From Acetobacter sicerae (lineage in GTDB: Bacteria; Pseudomonadota; Alphaproteobacteria; Acetobacterales; Acetobacteraceae): DNA of 64,000 nucleotides. A model generated the notes under the pieces. It had not been told where the DNA came from. It saw nothing but the letters and a program-made list of their open reading frames with translations, and ran no database searches. Positions 59,931-64,000 of this stretch are shown here, one piece after another. The translations under genes and the position numbers were made by a program. Within the stretch, counting starts at the first letter, position 1. Each line of letters opens with the position of its first letter. Location of the stretch: assembly GCF_011516765.1 (NCBI RefSeq), contig NZ_JAAABN010000002.1:186001-250000 (forward strand). The letters run 5' to 3'.

Positions 59931-61510
59931 GACGTTCTTTTTCCCGTCACTTCGCTCTCGTTTTTTTGGCGTCTTCGGCTCTTGCGGGCTGTGACATGGC
60001 GCCACGCTACGCCCCCACAAAACTGGTATATCCGGCCCAATGGGAAGGTCAGGGCGTGATGCGTTACGGGCAGCCGGATGACGGCGCGCCCCGGTCAGAC
60101 TGGTGGCGTGATTTCGGCGACCCGGAACTCGATCGACTGGAAGAGCGGATGCTGGCCGCCAATCCGGACCTTCAGGCCGCAGCCGAAAACTTCACCCAGT
60201 CCCGTGACGTGGCAGCGCAGGTGGCCTCTCATCTGTATCCGCAACTCATAGGCGGGGCGAGCGGCGACAAAAACAAGAGCTCGCGTAAAAGGCTATGGCG
60301 TGGTGGCGGTGCGACCGGTCCGGTCTACATGTCCTCCGAGCAGTATCAGGCGGCGGCGACCTGGGAGCCGGACTTCTGGAACGCCATCAGAAACCGGACG
60401 CTGATCGCCAAGCAGTCGGCACAGGAAAATGCCGCCGAATATGCTGTCGCACGTCTCAGTCTGACGACGGAACTGGCCTCCGATTACATCGCATTGCGTG
60501 GTCTTGATGCGCAGGACGCCGTGTATCAGGATTCCATCCGCTATTATCAGCTGGCTGTGCAGATCACCCACATGCGTCTGGCAGGCGCCATCGCGGCCGG
60601 TCTGGATGTATCACGTGCTGAAGCCCAACTGGCTTCCACTCAGGCAGAAGAGACGGACATCAGGGCGCGCCGGGACGTGATGGAACATGCCATCGCCGTT
60701 CTGGTGAACATGGCTCCGGCCTCCTTTCATATAGCGCCACGTGACACCATCGCCCTCGCCGATGTCCATCCGGCGGCGGGCCTGCCCTCGACACTGCTTG
60801 AGCGCCGCCCTGACATCGCCGCCTCCGAGCGGGCCATGGCGCAGGCCAATCGCGCCATCGGTGTATCGCGCGCCGCTTTTTACCCACACGTCACGTTCAA
60901 CGCGATGACCGGCTTCATGGATAACGGCTTCGACCTCGCGTCGCTGTCGAACTCCATGTACCAGTTCGGTGCACAGGCCATCCTGCCCCTGTTTCAGGGT
61001 GGTGTGCGCCGTGCCGAATTACAGCGTTCCTGGTCGCAATATCGCCAGTCCGAAGAAAACTATCGCTCGACGGTCCTGTCCGCCTTTCAGGAGGTGGAAG
61101 ATGGTCTGACCAACACGAATCGTCTCCGCACGGAAACTGACCAGCAGACCAGGGCAGTGGATGCGGCTCTCCGCACCCAGACGATGACCATGCAGCTTTA
61201 TACTGGCGGTCTGACCAATTATCTTGATGTCGTCGTGGCGCAGCAGGCTGCACTGGTCGCCCGTGTCAGCCTCGTTGGTGTGCAGACACGGCAACGGCAG
61301 TCGGTCGTGGCTCTGGTCGGCGCTCTTGGCGGCGGCTGGTCGGCGAAGGATCTCCCTGCACTCAAGCAGATCCGGCCTTTCAAGCCTTTGCAGTATGAAG
61401 GTCTGCATACGCCGAAGCCGGTTGGCGACGTTCCCGTGGCGACACACAGCAGCGATGCTGATCTGACAAGCCCGGTTCAGGCTTCAGTTCCGGCAGGAAC
61501 AGCACCGTAA
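59927..61510 (+). CDS. RND efflux outer-membrane channel lipoprotein (NodT/OprM family)
   Basis: A 527-aa protein with a lipobox (FLASSALAGC, Cys22), then the OEP domains: SDWWRDFGDPELDRLEERMLAANPDLQAAAE, helical repeats, LLERRPDIAASERAMAQANRAIGVSRAAFYP and the second repeat ending in LGGGWS. It forms the trimeric exit duct of the tripartite pump. ATGA overlap with the adaptor gene. A proline-rich tail of about 50 residues follows. A strong terminator closes the operon. Confidence 0.93.
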   Translation: MRRSFSRHFALVFLASSALAGCDMAPRYAPTKLVYPAQWEGQGVMRYGQPDDGAPRSDWWRDFGDPELDRLEERMLAANPDLQAAAENFTQSRDVAAQVASHLYPQLIGGASGDKNKSSRKRLWRGGGATGPVYMSSEQYQAAATWEPDFWNAIRNRTLIAKQSAQENAAEYAVARLSLTTELASDYIALRGLDAQDAVYQDSIRYYQLAVQITHMRLAGAIAAGLDVSRAEAQLASTQAEETDIRARRDVMEHAIAVLVNMAPASFHIAPRDTIALADVHPAAGLPSTLLERRPDIAASERAMAQANRAIGVSRAAFYPHVTFNAMTGFMDNGFDLASLSNSMYQFGAQAILPLFQGGVRRAELQRSWSQYRQSEENYRSTVLSAFQEVEDGLTNTNRLRTETDQQTRAVDAALRTQTMTMQLYTGGLTNYLDVVVAQQAALVARVSLVGVQTRQRQSVVALVGALGGGWSAKDLPALKQIRPFKPLQYEGLHTPKPVGDVPVATHSSDADLTSPVQASVPAGTAP

Positions 61511-61532
61511 GAACCTGCTCGGAGCCAATACT

Positions 61533-61589
61533 GTCATGGCCCGGTCGAAAGGGAGATGTTCTGCATCCCTTTCGATGGCATGACTTTTT
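61533..61589 (+). terminator. Strong terminator of the RND operon
   Basis: The arms TCGAAAGGGA (61545-61554) and TCCCTTTCGA (61566-61575) form a 10-bp stem, extended by outer GTCATG/CATGAC arms, followed directly by TTTTT. It lies 23 bases after the channel gene. The rest of the gap to 61882 shows no gene. Confidence 0.9.
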
Positions 61590-61882
61590 CTGAATATGCA
61601 GTGGCTTTAAAGCTACCCCGGTTTATCAGGAAAACTCCAATAAGAAGCAGAGAATATCGCCTTTATGAAAAAAGGTGACGATCAGAGGCCTTTACGGCTG
61701 TTATCAGATACAGCCTTCTGATCCGGTCAATACTGCTTCCCAGCCCTGCATTTCACAGCATTCATCACTTTCAAATACTTCCTGTATAGAAAGGAAATTC
61801 TCTGTCGATGCTGGTCGGCATTATCTGACACCCTGCCCTTTTTCGCGAATGAACAGGACAGGCTCAACAAGGGCGTATCCTC

Positions 61883-63391
61883 ATGCATCGCTGTGCCGTT
61901 TCATGTCTTGCCATCATGGCCACCGCGATGTCATTCGTCCCTTCCTCCCTGCACGCCGCCTCCATTGCTCCCATATCCGAAACGCAGACAACACTTGCTG
62001 GACATCACACAGCTTTTTCGGAACAACTCTTCCACCTTCCGACAAGAGACGGCACAATTCTTGAAGCAACCCTGCTGTTGCCTCACACAGCCGGCCCCCT
62101 TCCTCTCGCCATCGTCAGTGGCGGCGCTTCGCATATTTCCAGTTCCAATCATGGAGCACGCGACCGCTACACCTATCTCTCGGGATATTTTCTTGCTCGC
62201 GGCTATGCCGTTTTACGTCCCATGCCAAGGGGATTTGCCGGTTCGGAAGGCAAGCTGATTTCTGACGGGTGCGAACTCGCCACGACAGCCAGACGCAACG
62301 CTGACGACATACGGGATATCTCTGCTGCTATCGCACAGCTTCCAGACATCGACGCCACGCGGATCGTCACGGCGGGCCTCAGTTTCGGCGGCTGGGTGCA
62401 GATGGCCATGGGAACGATGCCTCTTCCCGGAACACGCGCCCAGTTTCTGTTCTTTCCTCTGATGCATGTTTCAAGCTGCCACGATGATGCTGACCGGCTG
62501 CTGGCAGGAGCGAGTGAGTTTGGCGCCGAAACCCACCTGCCGACCTTATGGGTACAGGGCGAGAATGATTCTCTGGCTCCGACAGAATCCTGGAAGGCGA
62601 TGTATGCCGCCTACAAGGAAAAGAACCCCAGGGCAGAACTGATCGATGTTCCACCCTTTCTCAATGACTCCCATTCCCTCCTGAATGATCCCGACGGTCT
62701 CAGACCGTGGATGTCAGAGGCGGATGCGATGCTTGAGCGGGCGGGGCTCCCCCACAGGGTTGTCGTGGCTGATTATCTCCCAATCCTTCCTCCTCCGGCT
62801 TCCGGCTATGCGGACCTGAACGACTTCAGCAGACTTCCCGCTCAGAACGACATGATGCGCAAGGCCTACCAGACTTTTCTGGCGCAGGAGACACCGAGAG
62901 CCTTTGTCGTGGGTGATGATGCCGAAAGCGTGGGAAGCCACTCTTTCGACGCCATCACCTCCGCTCTGTCAGCCTGCAGCAAGGCCACGCAAAACTGCCA
63001 TCTCTACGCATACGATAATCGTGTCGTCTGGCAGGGACACGCGGCTTCGCTGGTAAGGCAGCAGACTATCGCCGCTCCTGCGGGGAAAGTCGTCTCGGTG
63101 TTCTATTCGACCCTCAACACGGACTGCACTCCGCGCTATGTTCCCGTGATCAATCTGGTCAAAGGTCCTGTTCATGGCGCATTACGCATGAGCACGTCCG
63201 CGACCGGAGTGACTCACCACACCACTGGCCCTCTGACCAAGTGCAACACTGTTCCCGTCAAGGGATCTGTCCTGCAATATCGTTCCAATCCCGATTTCCA
63301 TGGGACAGACAGTGTGACCATTACCAAACAGGTTAGCGCCGATCCCAGTGATCCGCGGGTTACCCTGACCTATCTGTTCACGATAAACTGA
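61883..63391 (+). CDS. Secreted alpha/beta hydrolase with an extra C-terminal domain
   Basis: A 502-aa protein with a signal peptide (ends near LHAAS). Residues 45-270 form a dienelactone-hydrolase-like alpha/beta fold: LAIVSGGASHISSS, GYAVLRPMPRGFAGSEGK, the nucleophile elbow AGLSFGGW, LWVQGENDSLAP (Asp) and a late NDSHSLL (His). A middle part (about 290-400) has PRAFVVGDDAESVG and SACSKATQNCHLYAYDNRVVW. The last 90 residues are a beta-sandwich-like tail (IVQ-type repeat FHGTDSVTITKQVSADPSDPRVTLTYLFTIN). This resembles proteins where an esterase carries an immunoglobulin-like or cadherin-like appendage. The substrate is unknown; esters or polyesters are possible. Confidence 0.82.
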   Translation: MHRCAVSCLAIMATAMSFVPSSLHAASIAPISETQTTLAGHHTAFSEQLFHLPTRDGTILEATLLLPHTAGPLPLAIVSGGASHISSSNHGARDRYTYLSGYFLARGYAVLRPMPRGFAGSEGKLISDGCELATTARRNADDIRDISAAIAQLPDIDATRIVTAGLSFGGWVQMAMGTMPLPGTRAQFLFFPLMHVSSCHDDADRLLAGASEFGAETHLPTLWVQGENDSLAPTESWKAMYAAYKEKNPRAELIDVPPFLNDSHSLLNDPDGLRPWMSEADAMLERAGLPHRVVVADYLPILPPPASGYADLNDFSRLPAQNDMMRKAYQTFLAQETPRAFVVGDDAESVGSHSFDAITSALSACSKATQNCHLYAYDNRVVWQGHAASLVRQQTIAAPAGKVVSVFYSTLNTDCTPRYVPVINLVKGPVHGALRMSTSATGVTHHTTGPLTKCNTVPVKGSVLQYRSNPDFHGTDSVTITKQVSADPSDPRVTLTYLFTIN

Positions 63392-63578
63392 GAGTTCCGA
63401 TTTTCCGATCAGTGCGGAAGCTTTTCCGTGCGCACCCGCAGTGGCTGCATAAATAACATTTTTATATCGTATATAATATCATTACCGCTCCAGCTTGCTT
63501 AAATGGACACAACCTCTTATGTGTAAAATCATATTACAACGATCCAGTGCCGTAATATAGAACGACCGAGTGCCTGCC

Positions 63579-64000
63579 ATGCTGCCAGACGTCCATTCCG
63601 CTCTCTCCCGGCGCGCCCTTCTTCTGGGGGGACTGGCCTGTGCGGGATCAGCCACATTTCTGCGGGGAACGTCCGCTCTTGCAGCCACAACCCTGCTCAA
63701 TGTTTCCTATGATCCCACACGTGAGCTTTATCGTGGGATCAACGCGGCTTTTTCTGAAAACTGGAAGGACAGCAGCGGGTCGTCTGTAACGGTCCGCACC
63801 TCCAACGGCGGTTCCGGCGCACAGGCCCGCTCCGTGCTGGAAGGTGCGCCCGCTGACGTCGTGTCACTCGGTCTGGCCCGCGATATCGACATGCTGGCGC
63901 AGAAGGGTCTCGTGGCGGCGGACTGGCAGAAACGCCTGCCTCACAATTCCACGCCATTCACCAGCACAATCGTGTTCCTTGTCAGAAAGGGAAACCCCAA
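63579..64000 (+). CDS. Second sulfate-binding protein, Tat-exported (partial, right edge)
   Basis: The first 140 codons of another Sbp-type gene run off the window. It has a twin-arginine signal ([16 protein letters not shown], cleavage near SALAA), then [44 protein letters not shown] and [21 protein letters not shown], closely parallel to the protein at 50804-51835. A TATAAT lies at 63472. The ABC permease genes cysT/W/A may follow outside the window. The preceding gap 63392-63578 holds AT-rich promoter DNA. Confidence 0.9.
   Translation, partial: MLPDVHSALSRRALLLGGLACAGSATFLRGTSALAATTLLNVSYDPTRELYRGINAAFSENWKDSSGSSVTVRTSNGGSGAQARSVLEGAPADVVSLGLARDIDMLAQKGLVAADWQKRLPHNSTPFTSTIVFLVRKGNP

Noticed and set aside
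63519..63560. A 13-codon frame starting Met-Cys before the second sulfate-binding gene, considered as another Cys leader
   Set aside because: It has only one Cys codon, no ribosome site and no hairpin after it.
1..64000. CRISPR arrays, insertion sequences, prophage or restriction/defence systems
   Set aside because: No regularly spaced repeats, transposase, integrase or known defence genes were found on either strand.

Overview
The window looks like chromosomal DNA of an acetic acid bacterium or a close relative (alphaproteobacterium, Acetobacteraceae). It has moderately high GC, alphaproteobacterial gene styles, a yfgM-bamB-der block, a Nudix-type NAD regulator beside nadA-nadC, CHCC zinc-finger-polA linkage, and many stop/start overlaps. 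The genus is inferred from general character only. No phage, intact insertion sequence, CRISPR array or rRNA was seen. One tRNA gene, tRNA-Arg(CCG), is present.

Layout. 1-4.2 kb (minus): an operon reading XdhC, MocA-like nucleotidyltransferase, 2OG-Fe(II) oxygenase and an NCS1 nucleobase permease cut by the left edge; this points to purine or molybdoenzyme metabolism. 4.4-9.8 kb (plus): a host-attachment-type protein, metallo-hydrolase, DUF192 protein, UDP-sugar epimerase, CHAP hydrolase and an unrecognised protein. 10-15 kb: small mixed units (lytic transglycosylase, MRJP/yellow-type protein, cold shock protein, ArsC-type reductase, flavin reductase with a 41-aa membrane peptide, 3-hydroxyisobutyryl-CoA hydrolase-like enzyme, lipoprotein). 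15.4-19.1 kb: yfgM-bamB-der. 19.2-23.6 kb: radical SAM protein, nadC, nadA, and an NrtR/NadQ-type regulator with a palindromic operator over the nadA promoter. 23.7-29.7 kb: FUSC exporter, LtrA, SDR with divergent LysR, GST. 30-31.8 kb: AT-richer DNA carrying a TagD/TagF-like glycerol-phosphate pair. 32-37 kb: tRNA-Arg, lipase-like lipoprotein, zinc-finger protein, polA, degenerate SCO protein. 37.1-42.9 kb: complete peptide ABC importer. 42.9-47.4 kb (minus): polyamine-type ABC importer with an embedded XRE-cupin regulator.

47.7-54.9 kb (minus) is the most interesting accessory part. A sulfur operon (72-aa protein, serine acetyltransferase, anion porin, Tat-exported sulfate-binding protein) is preceded by a promoter, a short Cys-rich leader ORF and an attenuator-like hairpin. 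Beyond it lies a TonB-dependent receptor followed by a decayed 3' fragment of another sulfate-binding protein gene. At the right edge a second sulfate-binding protein gene begins, so three copies or partial copies occur within about 16 kb. Between them lie a complete RND efflux operon (pump, adaptor, outer-membrane channel) ending in a strong terminator, and a secreted alpha/beta hydrolase with an extra C-terminal domain.
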